NCBI RefSeq assembly: GCF_026151205.1
Contig: NC_087084.1
Coordinates: forward strand, 12,303,453 to 12,367,452
Direction of reading: 5' to 3'
Origin: Bolinopsis microptera
Lineage: Eukaryota > Ctenophora > Tentaculata > Lobata > Bolinopsidae
DNA: 64,000 nt
Shown piece after piece: positions 46,001 to 59,075 of the stretch; the stretch's first letter is position 1, and every line of letters begins with the position of its first letter. The position numbers and the translations under genes are program-made. The notes under the pieces were generated by a model. The model saw nothing but the letters and a program-made list of their open reading frames with translations. It was not told where the DNA came from and did not search any database.

Positions 46001-48548
46001 ACAGCTAGTGTCAGGCTGTTCGCTGTGGTAGTTAGTGTTACAGCTACTGTTAGTGTTACAGCTAGTGTTACAGCTAGTGTCAGGCTGTTCGCTGTGGTAG
46101 TTAGTGTTACAGCTAGTGTTAGTGTTACAGCTAGTGTTAGTGTTACAGCTAGTGTTAGTGTTACAGCTAGTGTTACAGCTAGTGTCAGACTGTTTGCTGT
46201 GATAGTTAGTGTTACAGCTACTGTTAGTGTTACAGCTAGTGTTACAGCTAGTGTCAGACTGTTTGCTGTGATAGTTAGTGTTACAGCTACTGTTAGTGTT
46301 ACAGCTAGTGTCAGGCTGTTCGCTGTGGTAGTTAGTGTTACAGCTAGTGTTAGTGTTACAGCTAGTGTTACAGCTACTGTTAGTGTTACAGCTAGTGTTA
46401 CAGCTAGTGTCAGGCTGTTCGCTGTGGTAGTTAGTGTTACAGCTACTGTTAGTGTTACAGCTAGTGTCAGGCTGTTCGCTGTGGTAGTTAGTGTTACAGC
46501 TAGTGTTAGTGTTACAGCTAGTGTTACAGCTACTGTTAGTGTTACAGCTAGTGTTACAGCTAGTGTCAGGCTGTTCGCTGTGGTAGTTAGTGTTACAGTT
46601 AGTGTTAGTGTTAGTTAGTGTTACAGTTAGTGTTACAGTTAGTGTTAGTGTTAGTTAGTGTTACAGCTAGTGTTAGTGTTAGTTAGTGTTACAGCTAGTG
46701 TTAGTGTTACAGCTAGTGTTACAGTTAGTGTTACAGCTAGTGTTACAGTTAGTGTTAGTGTTAGTTAGTGTTACAGTTAGTGTTACAGCTAGTGTTAGTG
46801 TTAGTTAGTGTTACAGCTAGTGTTACAGCTACTGTTAGTGTTACAGCTAGTGTTACAGTTAGTGTTACAGTTAGTGTTACAGTTAGTGTTAATGTTAGTT
46901 AGTGTTACAGCTAGTGTTAGTGTTAGTTAGTGTTACAGCTAGTGTTAGTGTTAGTTAGTGTTACAGCTAGTGTTAGTGTTACAGTTAGTGTTACAGTTAG
47001 TGTTAGTGTTAGTTAGTGTTACAGCTAGTGTTAGTGTTAGTTAGTGTTACATGTACTTCAGACAGAACACCGCTAGTGTCAGACTGTTTGCTGTGATAGT
47101 TAGTGTTACAGCTACTGTTAGTGTTACAGCTAGTGTTACAGCTACTGTTAGTGGTACAGCTAGTGTTACAGCTAGTGTCAGACTGTTTGCTGTGATAGTT
47201 AGTGTTACAGCTACTGTTAGTGTTACAGCTAGTGTTACAGCTAGTGTCAGACTGTTTGCTGTGATAGTTAGTGTTACAGCTACTGTTAGTGTTACAGCTA
47301 GTGTCAGGCTGTTCGCTGTGGTAGTTAGTGTTACAGCTAGTGTTAGTGTTACAGCTAGTGTTACAGCTACTGTTAGTGTTACAGCTAGTGTTACAGCTAG
47401 TGTCAGGCTGTTCGCTGTGGTAGTTAGTGTTACAGCTACTGTTAGTGTTACAGCTAGTGTCAGGCTGTTCGCTGTGGTAGTTAGTGTTACAGCTAGTGTT
47501 AGTGTTACAGCTAGTGTTACAGCTACTGTTAGTGTTACAGCTAGTGTTACAGCTAGTGTCAGGCTGTTCGCTGTGGTAGTTAGTGTTACAGTTAGTGTTA
47601 GTGTTAGTTAGTGTTACAGTTAGTGTTACAGTTAGTGTTAGTGTTAGTTAGTGTTACAGCTAGTGTTAGTGTTAGTTAGTGTTACAGCTAGTGTTAGTGT
47701 TACAGCTAGTGTTACAGTTAGTGTTACAGCTAGTGTTACAGTTACTGTTAGTGTTAGTTAGTGTTACAGCTAGTGTTACAGCTAGTGTTAGTGTTAGTTA
47801 GTGTTACAGCTAGTGTTACAGCTACTGTTAGTGTTACAGCTAGTGTTACAGTTAGTGTTACAGTTAGTGTTACAGTTAGTGTTAATGTTAGTTAGTGTTA
47901 CAGCTAGTGTTAGTGTTAGTTAGTGTTACAGCTAGTGTTAGTGTTAGTTAGTGTTACAGCTAGTGTTAGTGTTACAGTTAGTGTTACAGTTAGTGTTAGT
48001 GTTAGTTAGTGTTACAGCTAGTGTTAGTGTTAGTTAGTGTTACATGTACTTCAGACAGAACACCGCTAGTGTCAGGCTGTTCGCTGTGGTAGTTAATGTT
48101 ACAGCTAAAGTCATCTTGAAAACAGTGTAGAAAATTTCGCTAAAAAACTTTGGAAACCAAATTGATTAGAAAGAGAATGTTACAAAGTTACCAATTAATC
48201 CAGTAGTAAGCACAATCGCGTAAAGGATGATGAAAAATATTTCCAGAGACTGGATAGAACGCTGAAACAATTATAATAGAAAGCTGTTCATTTTATGAAG
48301 GTATTATATATAGGGACCATTTGCTTTTTTAAGAACACTAATTTCTGTAATCGAGCATTTCCTGGTCTGAAATGTTACACAACCCATTAAATCACTCCTA
48401 AACTCATAAACAACTCACCTGCTATTTAATAGAATTAGAAACAACTAACCTTGTCCTTGATATCGGGCCAGTATCTAGAATCAGCAAGGTTCCAGCACCC
48501 TTCTCCTTCATTACTTGTTGAGTTACCGTACAGTACGCACTCCTCCAT
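43033..48548 (-). CDS. Receptor C: class A (rhodopsin-like) GPCR, ten exons
   Basis: Exons (5' to 3'): 48548-48450, 48261-48192, 45593-45411, 45237-45095, 44879-44798, 44552-44440, 44304-44136, 43875-43779, 43592-43437, 43177-43033. All join in phase at GT-AG sites into 418 residues. The N terminus has a glycosylation site (NST) and Cys residues. TM1 is split by intron 2 and reads IVLTTGLIANSLTLAVF; TM2 has LLNLCVCD; TM3 ends in AMDRFVAIFIPF (DRF in place of DRY, Arg152). The long second extracellular loop has several Cys (ACHYNFEDITKPECNGGDC). TM5 VVIVPGLLMVL is followed by a charged loop 3, TM6 has CYLPWW (CxxP) and TM7 ends SSLNPLIYF. It has peptide-receptor-like features, but the ligand is unknown. 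Intron 2 is a 2.5-kb minisatellite derived from exon 3 (see findings). Confidence 0.9.
43392..43421. mobile_element. Solo end of the mariner-like MITE in receptor C intron 9
   Basis: GATCCTTGCAAGACTTTTGA followed by AATACCCAG matches the right end of the element at 49578-49688 (TCCTTGCAAGACTTTAGAAA then CACCCTG). No left end nearby. Confidence 0.65.
45594..48110. repeat. Exon-derived 12-bp/composite minisatellite filling receptor C intron 2
   Basis: The basic unit is GTTACAGCTAGT (plus), i.e. ACACTAGCTGTA on the gene strand, a near copy of exon 3 codons ACACTAGCGGTG (Thr-Leu-Ala-Val). Interspersed are about twenty copies of the exon 3 start and acceptor (gene strand CTACCACAG|CGAACAGCC or CTATCACAG|CAAACAGTC). 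A larger unit of about 996 bp is duplicated: the landmark TGTACTTCAGACAGAACACC occurs at 47051 and 48047. Only the middle parts (46610-47050 and 47610-48045) contain GTTAGTTAG steps that break phase. Confidence 0.93.
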
Positions 48549-49577
48549 CTAACGGAACAGAGGTTTTAGGTTTTACTCAAAGATTGTAACTCGGTTACAG
48601 TTTATGTACCGCAAAATTAAAGTTAATTTGAGTTCGTGATTTCCGAAAACACGGTCAGTTAATTGGGAAATTACTGAATTATAAATCTAACTAATCATCT
48701 AATTATTTTAATTCAGGCGAGGAAATCACAATCCGTCACAAGCATTTAAACGCCATCAGAACAATTCCTGTCAACCAACCCTATTAGAGTATTAGTATCA
48801 ACGATCAATTAAACTAACTTTTGAGAAAACGTCTCAGTGGGTTTTGTATCTGCGTGGTCTGTAGAAACGCGTGTCTACTGGATGTAGTTTAGGGGGTGGT
48901 GTAGTCAACACCTGGTCTCCAATTATGTCCGTGTAAGCGTGTACAAGGGTGGTTCAGTAGTGGTGAAGGTGCTCGGTATAACCTCTAAGTACCAGTCTGA
49001 TATTCCTTGTTCTGCTTCTAAATGCGCTATTCCTAAGCAAGGTTATATATTCATAAGCTATGCATTGATACTAACTTTTCATTCAAAGTAGCAAAGTGAA
49101 CAACAAACTTCCTTTGAGTGTCGGTGTAGTATCAAAAACTAGGGTAGAACCGAAATAGGGCTTATAAAAATAACTCACGTTGATACAGCGTGACAGTAAA
49201 ATCAAAGTAAGAAAGTACGCAAAGCACTGATGATGTGACCTTTAAGTTTAAATATAGGTGATAAACCAAAAATATTTAGTTTCTCGGATTTACAAATTTT
49301 GGATATCATTGTGTAGATATAGCTATGCTGATCTCGGAATACACGGCCATAACTCTTGGAAACTTTGGATTGTTGAGATATCACGTTTTAACAACAGCCC
49401 TGCAACAAAATAATAAATAATAATTAAGTTAATTATTAAAATTAATAGATCTTTTGAGAAACTAGAATACTAACTACTCCTAGAAGTGTCTAGTGGGCAC
49501 TACAACGACTTGCTATGTGTTAAGTCATAAGTGCTCTGGTGGCAAAACATCATCCAACCAGACACCTATACAGTATA
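48549..49577. other. Spacer upstream of receptor C
   Basis: Likely promoter and 5' untranslated DNA of receptor C, with no defined element. Confidence 0.5.
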
Positions 49578-49688
49578 CAGGGTGTTCCAAAAGTCTTGCA
49601 AGGATGTACTTTTTGAATAACAACTTTAGACAAACGGATAAAACGTTATTCAAAAAGTGAATCCTTGCAAGACTTTAGAAACACCCTG
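49578..49688. mobile_element. 111-bp mariner-like MITE
   Basis: Long inverted arms begin CAGGGTGTTCCAAAAGTCTT and end AAGACTTTAGAAACACCCTG, continuing inward through GCAAGGAT and ACTTTTTGAATAACA. TA flanks both sides (49576-49577, 49689-49690). CAGGGTGTT ends plus a TA target fit Tc1/mariner. A solo end lies at 43392. Confidence 0.9.
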
Positions 49689-50068
49689 TAAATAAACATT
49701 GAATAAAGAAATAACATTCAACATAATCTATTAACGTGATCCTTAAGGGAACGTTAAAAGCTGCAAAAACAAGGCTAAGTTTTAGATTTCAAGAATGAGC
49801 TGTAACTGTCAACTACATAATATAAAGAGGAAACTTGACACCAATTGATTAAGTGATAATTTGAAATGACTAAGAGTAAATGAATGCCCAGCTAGGTTCG
49901 CTATAAAACAAAACCAAGGTATCAACGAGACGACAGGACCGCGGTACAGGTGTGCCTACTACAGTGCCATACCGCGTTATACCACAGATGAAAGTTAAGT
50001 CTATAACTTGACTACATTCCTTTGTTCGTCGGGGTGTATATACTGTAGAATTATACAGCTACATTGCT

Positions 50069-50148
50069 AGTATATAGCAAGGTATAGCAAGGTATAGCAA
50101 GGTATAGCAAGGTATAGCAAGGTATAGCAAGGTATAGCAAGGTATAGC
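50069..50148. repeat. 10-bp GGTATAGCAA tandem
   Basis: About eight units of AGCAAGGTAT in gene-poor DNA. Confidence 0.95.
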
Positions 50149-51867
50149 TGGGTAGCCACGTGAACAGTCCACAGGTTATTGAATAAGGGATGAGACATTA
50201 TAGCTCACACATAATTGATGAGACTTATATAACATCAGAGAATATGACATGAACTCTCATTAATAAAACAGTTGAGGAAATGAATATATTTTGTTGGAGA
50301 CCCACTACCCACACTAGGTAACTATTAAGTATGGACTTGTACTTAAAACCAACAAGAGAAACATACAGGTAACATTATGCAGGGTGAACCTAACAATGAC
50401 TTGTATATAACAACTAGGACTGTGTGTAGTTTAGGTACAACAACACAAGATACAAGGGCAGGTCTCTCCCGAACGTTGGGATGGCCTGAGGTGCTTATCT
50501 CCTTTCTAGTAACCCTAAGCCGAGGCACTATACTAGTATACTAGCTGTAGGGGGGTTAGTCCTAGTTCCTACAAGCCAGAGGGTGTGTATCACCAGCCGA
50601 AGCTTGTATGTAATTATAACAACTAGGACTCTGTGTAGTTTAGGTGCACTTGTTATTAAAACCATGGTGCAACAGCACAACATCGTTACAAGACCAATAT
50701 ATACGATCCACTAAATCTGAACTTTATATACTCTGTTCTCTATGACTACTCTATTAAAACCGGTACTTGTTCCGGAATGAAACATATATTCAATATTATC
50801 TGTGTTTCGCCTGTATTTCTATTGTTATAAAATCTCCATTAACCAACATTTCTGGGGTAACCGAGTTGGCGCATCGAAATTACTAGAGTAAGACTAACTA
50901 CTAAGTTAGTATAAATGATGAGTATACTAATGCACTGTGAGCGCAAATTCGCAACATTTGTAACAAAGAGCAGCGAGGAATACATTGAGCACAATAAAAT
51001 GGCATATACTTATAGCCGACCATCCAGTGTGTGGGGGAACTAAAGAGGGCTACAAGAATTATAACATGATAGGTTACGCACTATAATTGTAGAATGTAGG
51101 GAATGCCTTTCTACTTGTCTACATTCCTAGAGGGCAGTGAACCAGGTTATGACATACCTAAAATTAACTTGTCAACAAAATAACGTCACTTCTATGGTAG
51201 TGTGGTTTATATGTTATCCTGATTCCTGGGGAACTTACTTACGTTTATTTACTTATCGGGTAATTTGTGATACGTTTTTCCGGATCAGAGAGAGATCTGA
51301 TACCTTGTATTCTTTTCAATTATTCTTAAGCTTTAGATTTTGATTATATTTATTTGTAGCTAAGGATGTAACCGAATATATAACGATGTGAATATTGAGA
51401 ATTTAAAGCTGTCTAGTCACACCAACTATAAATTAAATTAAGAATAATGACATATCCATCATCACCATCAAGGGTATGTGTATTAAGGGTATTGGGCATA
51501 CATTAGTAAATATAGCTAATTATTGGTAAGTAACGTTAAATTTAGGACCTGCTGGTAATATATTGCACTATACATATTGAAATACTTAAGACTTGAAAAT
51601 AAGTTAATATTCTGTGTTGTGGAGGATACACTATTCTGGTGAGCCAGTGGCACTACACTGTAGGATAAGAGACAAGATCAAATATCCTACATCCCTAGGA
51701 TGAGTCTAGATACATGTTTTGAACTATTAGTGGGGAACGATGATATCAATAATTCAAAGTTAAATTTGAGCACAATGTTTAACTAAATATTGAAATACTT
51801 AAGACTTGATAGTTAATAATCAGTTTACACTTCAATTGTGTTGTGGAGGATACATCTCAACACGTGA

Positions 51868-52105
51868 CCAGTCGGGTGACCAGTCAGTGAGCAGTTGCAG
51901 TGACCAGTCAGTGACCAGTCAGTGACCAGTCAGTGAGCAGTTGCAGTGACCAGTCAGTGACCAGTTTTTGACCAGTCAGTGACCAGTTTGTGACCAGTCA
52001 GTGACCAGTTTTTGACCAGTCAGTGACCGGTCAGTGACTAGTCAGTGACCAGTCAGTGACCAGTCAGTGATCAGACAGTGACCAGTCAGTGACCAGTCAG
52101 TGACC
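51868..52105. repeat. 11-bp GACCAGTCAGT minisatellite
   Basis: About 20 units, with TTTTTGACCAG, TTTGTGACCAG and GCAGTTGCAGT variants in a partly regular order at the start. Confidence 0.92.
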
Positions 52106-52110
52106 TGCCA

Positions 52111-55100
52111 TTATAAGTGTAATGAGAGACAGGATCAAATGTAGGATGATACTTTTTCTGATAACAATCAGTGGATATCATTTTATGGAAAGCTGGAGAT
52201 CATACATACTAAATACTAATAGAAAAAACAGTGCAGGAAATTTGGCAAACAATTTAACAAAGCTATCGGAGCACAAAGGAAATGCCAAATGGTCAACCAG
52301 CTCATAATGATCAGCTAGAGCATACATTCATGATCTGTCCTTACTCACATAATGACATTATAACTGCGTATCATTATGGCATTATAACCATGTCAGCTCT
52401 CACAACTGAGGAGGAACTAGTTGCAGCCAGCTGTGTGAATATTGAATAATAGATGTAATTATGATTATCAAGTTAGAATTATTTAGCATATGTGGAGAAT
52501 GGAGATGTTAGTGAGTCGATATTTAAAGTTAAATCATATCAGATATTCCTGCAGCGTGGTCATATGCCTATATATTATAGTTTACGTTTTAATTATTCCA
52601 ATTATATAATTAATACATAATGAATCATTGTATTATGCTTTGTTGAATAATTAATTATATTTGTTCTAATTAGACACAGCTGGGGACTAGTGAGCAGCAA
52701 GGTTGTGACTACAGCGCGTGCACAATGTCAAACAATATGTGATTACATTATGTGATCATTAATTTAACAAGTGAAACTAACAAGTTTCTTGGGAATCGTA
52801 CTGTCCCGTGCATATTGCATGATGTTTTCAAATATTCACTGCGAAGAGTGAGAAAAAAATCGTGAAGAAATCTCGTATGTAAGTGAAAAGTTTCAAACAT
52901 TTTCTGTTGTAAGTTTAAGAATTTGTCAAGCTTATCTGTAAAAGATCAAATTATATTATCACACTAAAACAAATACAACGAGTTACAACTTCTATCAGGT
53001 CTGCTAAACGAGTATACAACACAGTGTATAAAGCAAGCAACACATTAGAACCAGGGCAGAACTTCAGACTACAACATAAAGCACTTAAAGTACTTCCAGA
53101 TAATTAGTGAGGTCACTGTTGTAGTGTGCTGTGTATCAACACAATTACAGCTCTAAATTTAAGTACCACGTGACATGACACGTGACAGTAAAATCATGGG
53201 TTCATGGAAGAGACTAGCAGTTGATGGGTCGTACCTAATCTTTATCTTTCCTCAATTTTTAGTCCATATTCTACTATAAAAAGTGAGCACTTAGTTATAA
53301 TGAGATAAACTGATCGTGAAAGCGGGGATTTGGGCATTTTCTTTCCATTTTCTTAGATTTATCGTCTCACGGCTCTCTTCTCCGAGACTCCCGGCTCTCT
53401 TCTCCGAGACTTACACGAAGATGAACTGCTGAAGTAATGTCGAGACCAACGGAAAATAAAAATTGATGCAAAACAATCGTAATTATAAATTACAATCAGG
53501 TGTGATATTTGGTTATTTTCTCTAATTTCTACAACGTTAATCTAAAAGGAGGGCGAAGCAATGTTGCTAATTGAAATACAATTGTGAAACAGTTGCAAAG
53601 AAATTCCTGGGCAGCCTTCAAAGAACATTCCCAACATACAGCGTGAACAGTATCTATAGGTTATATTATATAGTATGTGAACGGACCTTTCTAACTTTTT
53701 CTTTCGAAGAAGTTTTAACTCAAACACTTTTATTGATAGACTAATGTGGACGAATACGGCTCTGTGTATTATATTAAACAATTCAGTCTACATTATAATT
53801 ATATAGAGACTAGAAAGCCCGTGGTCACAGGGAGGAAGCTAATAGTATTCGTTGGTAGTCAGTTTTCATAGCATCAACAAATATCCGTCACAACCGAAGA
53901 TACAGCCAATTAAAATGTAGCTCGCACTGAACACAACGTAATTACCACAAAACCGATCAAAATGTCGCCCGCAAATCTTTGCACGTGCACGTGCGTGTAA
54001 CAACCCTCGTTACCATGGTTACTATGCAACTTCTATTTCTCATCTGATTTGCACGTGGGCGGTCGTGCAAATAGAATTCTTTAAATAATAATATAGATGT
54101 TGTGGCTGGACGACCAATCTTAAAATCTATCTACGTATTTATTTAATTCAAACAAGTGAAACACACCTTCAGTTGAAAACTTTTATGGGGAACCAAGCAA
54201 CAACTTAATATTATTCACTATAAAAGTATAAAGCTATAAGTACTACGTATTTATAAGCAGTATGTATGACTGTAACATCGTCCGAGTCCCAGCTAATATA
54301 AAACATATGTTATGCTATATTGCTATAGCTCTATAGGCAATAGAGCGCAGTTATGGTATGTAGTATCATAAAGCACGTGCTATAATGGGTAGCACATGCT
54401 ATAATAATGGGTAGATTATAAGTTAAGATAATATTTCCAGGTGGGTATGTAGTATTACACGTGTAATAGTATGTACAGGTGGTGAGCGTAGTGATATTAA
54501 GCAACACCGGCTTGGAAGTGTTGTAACTTGGGTAGATCTGAGAAATGAATAGAGCTCCTTCCACGCAGCCAAGTTTGTAAGTATAGATTATATTTCGTGG
54601 CTGATTAAAGAAATGCTGACTTGAATTCAAGTAAAGGCACGAATCGAGGAATGAAAAACAGCTGAAAACCATTTTATGATCTGGACATCTTGATAATGTA
54701 AAGCTTCATACAAAATAGTAAGACCATTCTGCAAATTATTATGTGAATGATGGAAGGAAATAATACGTATATTTATAAAATTTCCGCTTCCGCAGTATGG
54801 TCACTGATCAATACCCTTTGAAATGTAAAGTTAAAATAGGGAGCATAGCAAAGGTAGCTTAAACGCAAGTTAAACAGAGAATGACAACTTTAACACACAC
54901 CTCACACAATAAAAGTATACTAAGCTATTTGTATAGTATTATAGTGTGACCGTTGTGCACTGAGAACAACGAACAATGTGCCTATTTAACAGGCAAACAG
55001 CGCTAATAATTATTATAAAGGAGTATCATGACGTGTGGTGCACAGTCCGGCCTTTGTGCATTCGACGTTATATTTACCGATCAGGATTGTAACTGTACAT

Positions 55101-56320
55101 AGTTTTTTGCGCACTCAATAACGGTAGATGATCAGAAATACTGTATTAACAGTGATGAGTGAGATCTGATCCTCTCTGATGGGGTGGTCACATGGTGTGA
55201 TGGCCCTGTTAAAGCTGAACGAATCGCAAAGTATTACGTAGGTGACAATAGCATCAAATCATGACAATCAAATAATATAAATCTTATTGTGATCGAATAG
55301 TATCATATTCAGTAGAATAGCTTAAGGTAGTGGTGAACATCAAATATTGCAGAAAATATCTTTTCTATCGTACGAAGACTAACCACCAGGAAGATGCATT
55401 GCCTCAGCTGACTTATAGACTCAAGCGATCTGGTTTGACTCCAATATAACAAGCCGGTCAGTCAAATAAACAGTTTTACGGTTCCTGGTTCTCCCTTGAA
55501 TATATCCAATAACTGAGAAGGGGAAGGCAGCCCTTTACTCCTTTATAGATATGTCACATTCTTGTCTGATGACTCTAGTTGGAGTAATAAGACCGATAAT
55601 TGGTGTAATGGAAGGAGTTGTGCAGTTAACCACTCCAGACATTACGCACAAACTTGGTGAAAATAAAGATTAGAGGATAAAGAAAGCGGCTGACAGTAAC
55701 AAAGTACCTGTAACCAACAGCTGACGTCATAGTGTTCATTCTTAACTTATATTGGACGAGTGGGTATAATTCAACATATTCTACCATTGGGCTTATATTA
55801 AGTGGGTCATGTTAACCAACGTTTGGTCAAATCCACTATGACGTCATGGTGGATATGACCAAACGCAGATTTAGAGAACTCTACGGAAATTATAGAGACC
55901 GGAAATTAGAGAGAAAAGTGGGTTTCACCAACTTCTTCTGCAGATATTCAATCATCAATGATAACAAAATGGTGAAATCAGCTCACTGTTGGCTAGTGGC
56001 GTAACGAAGGGCCCCGTAAAATAAGGAACATTTCTCAACAGCCCATATTATTAATTACTAGCGAGCATCGTCACAATAACTCCCAAATCTCATGTTATTG
56101 TACATGTGAATAATTTTGGCTTAACAAATGACAATCCTCATGAGGGACCGGGTGTGTTACTGAGGGCCGTGCAGAGTTAGCTGTTCATGCCCATTGTCTG
56201 AAGTTTTTATCAACACGTTATCCTGCACCTAGTGTACATTTCAGAGATATGTGTGAAATGGCGTGCAGTGTACAGTGTACACAGTGATCAGTGTACCTTA
56301 TAGTGCGGTTAGCGGTACCT
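52111..56320. other. AT-rich gene desert
   Basis: Only short frames without recognisable motifs occur. No RNA gene, large repeat or convincing exon was found. Confidence 0.5.
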
Positions 56321-56329
56321 GCAGCTACA

Positions 56330-56367
56330 ATTGTTCTCATACACAATTGTTTGTGTATGAGAACAAT
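56330..56367. other. Perfect 16-bp stem hairpin
   Basis: ATTGTTCTCATACACA and TGTGTATGAGAACAAT flank a 6-base loop; outer AGCTAC/GTAGCT can extend it with bulges. Confidence 0.85.
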
Positions 56368-56369
56368 AA

Positions 56370-59070
56370 TAGAGTAGCTGGGCAGTGGGCTCTAATCGGT
56401 TAATAAGGGGACCGCGAAAGAGTGCTGCAGTTAGTCATAATCGCAGCAACAACAATTGCTCAACAACAAGTTCGATAGTTTTGTTTACGCCTCTTTGCTC
56501 AGGCTCTCAGTGGTCCTCATACATTTCACATGTATTATTTCGAATTGATCGAAACGGTCACTAAACTTAATTTAATTGGTCACCACACGTCGTACTACTT
56601 AAAATAACAAATCACTTAGTAACACTGTGGGGCAGCGTTGCAGTCACGTATACTCAACACGCGCGGTGTACATAGCATTTGACTCGCACGTGCGTATGCA
56701 AATAATTGCCACGCAGCGCGCATCTATCGATCGTTCTAGTACATACAGCTCATATTCCGTGGTCTTGTTTGGTTTCGTTGGACGTGCGATTTAATACATA
56801 GTTAACTGTACATACTTACGGTGTACATAGCTACAGTAATTGTGCTGCTCTAGGCTGAATATTATTTTCGATCGTTCTTATGTTTTCATTTATTTAGTTC
56901 ATTTATTTAGATCATTCAAATGACCCTTCTAGATATGAATATCTGATTAGTTCTCCGAGGCACCATTTGTCTATTCATTAATTAAACATCGGGAATATTC
57001 TGGCCAAGAGAATAGAAAAAATTATATCTTAATTATAACTACTTTGAAATCGACCAAATTGGTGGACGTAATTTATAAATGCCCCCTTGGCCCTTACACA
57101 ACATCGTCAGATTATCAGTTAAATATTCACTAGTTTGTATTGAGACAAAGAAAAATGTTCTTTACAATGGTGATCTGGTTATATTAGGTTCGATACGATT
57201 TTGAAATATACGATCGATCCGATGAATCACTTATCAATATCCTTTTTTGATTATTTCCATACTTAATGAGACAGAAATATGAACACTACATCCCGCTTTT
57301 ACCAAATAATAAATATGCTATGATAAAATCATATCACAACCTTAAAACCTAATATGGTATAATGACCACCCATCCTACTTTTACCAAATAAGGTAAAATC
57401 AGATCAACACACTAATAGTCCATGCAGCATAGCACAATCTCTCTGTGTGTGGTAACGTTCACATTTATGCTTGTAAATATTTATATCTGCCTGGCAAGCA
57501 CACTGCGTGTTTGGTATTGTGTTTTGTCAAATTTGTTATCGTGTGCTGCACCTGTGTAGTGTTTTAGAGTCTTATCGAGCATGCAATTATTACAATTATA
57601 TGTATTGTGCTAAAGTGACACATTTTCTTTGAGTGGCAGTGCTTTAATTTTGTACTCGCAGTTGGTTTATTACCACATCCTTTACTTGTTAAGTTTGAAG
57701 CTTGTCGAGTTGGTAACCTAATAAAGTTTTGGCTGGGTCTGTCAGTAAATATTGTATAGTTTTCTGCGAGTTATTTATAAGTTTATACTGAAGATATGAC
57801 ATATACGTATGAAGGAATCGATTCGGATCATATCAGAGGAAATATCAACCAACTTATTCGCCATTCTCATTTGAGCAAATAATAAAGCAAATCCCGATGA
57901 GCTCATGTCATAACTGTAAAATTACCCAAATAATTGGCAAAAACAATTTCCAGCAAGCATAAACGAAGAAGGCTACCAAACGGAAAACTAGGATATAAAT
58001 TTAGTAAGAATTTAGATCATACACGGTACACCGGCCACCGCCCACCGGTAATAGTATATTTTACATGGGTGATTTCATCCGTCTCTACGAACTAGGAACC
58101 TCATTCCTCGCTACAACCGCTTGATCAAATAAACCTTGGGTGCCGGAAGCAAGGGTAGCTTTCAGAAGTGCCGTGAGCTTTGTTTTATCAAGGTGCCCGC
58201 TATCTCTGTTCTGTGATTTGTGCATGGTCATTCCGTGTGGGTAAGTGTAAGTTGTAACTTTGCTCGTTTGGTAATTGTTTAGGGGTATGTGCTGGTTATT
58301 ATGTATGGTATTTCAAAATATTATGTATACATAATATTTAGTTTGGTCGAGAAGTTACCTTCTTTTACACCCTGACTTGCAGGTTATCTACTTATTAAGT
58401 TATTATTATTAGAAGTATTAACTTATTGACTTGCTGTTAAATCTTTAGATGAGTGTTACAATGATTACCTATCAACCTCTATCATATGTTCTTATCGCTT
58501 GCCGATTTTACTTGTTCTGTCTATTAGAACTGCTTTATATGCTGCGTACATAAAACATACAAGCGTACAATACCGTGTACAGTATACACACCATTATAAA
58601 CATGCTTCATAATTATGCTAAACTGAAATGATTCGATATGTATGTAAGAATACATTCGTAATTTATTTGTTTTGCATAATACATTCATTTTATCATATAA
58701 TCATCATTGGACATTGGACAACGGGTCCTTATCAGCTTTACAGTAGCTGGCACCGTTCACAGATGAGTATACATTCCCTTGTATTCTGTGAGGTGGCCAT
58801 TTCAGTACAGCCGTTTGTAAACATAATTTCTAATCGATAATTCGCGAGTAATTGATTGGTAATAAGTGTAACTTGATCGTCTCTGAGTCCTGAAGTTTCG
58901 CCCGGGCAATTTAATGAAATTTTCGGTTCGCCGTTCGGTCTCTCTTTCTAGACTTAACCTTATATTTCTGATAGTACACATTCATATCTTGTCTTTATGA
59001 ATATTTTAGTTTTAAATATTAGGTATTATAGCCTTACAAACAAAATCTGTTAACTTCACAAGCTGATTCA
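56370..59070. other. AT-rich gene desert upstream of the 62.6-kb gene
   Basis: GTGTGGGTAAGTG near 58236 is a good splice donor and could end a 5' untranslated exon of the gene at 62592, but nothing confirms it. No other feature. Confidence 0.4.
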
Positions 59071-59075
59071 TGTTA

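Noticed and set aside
45596-47611. Plus-strand VSVTASVTATVS frames as genes
   Set aside because: They are opposite-strand shadows of the receptor C minisatellite.
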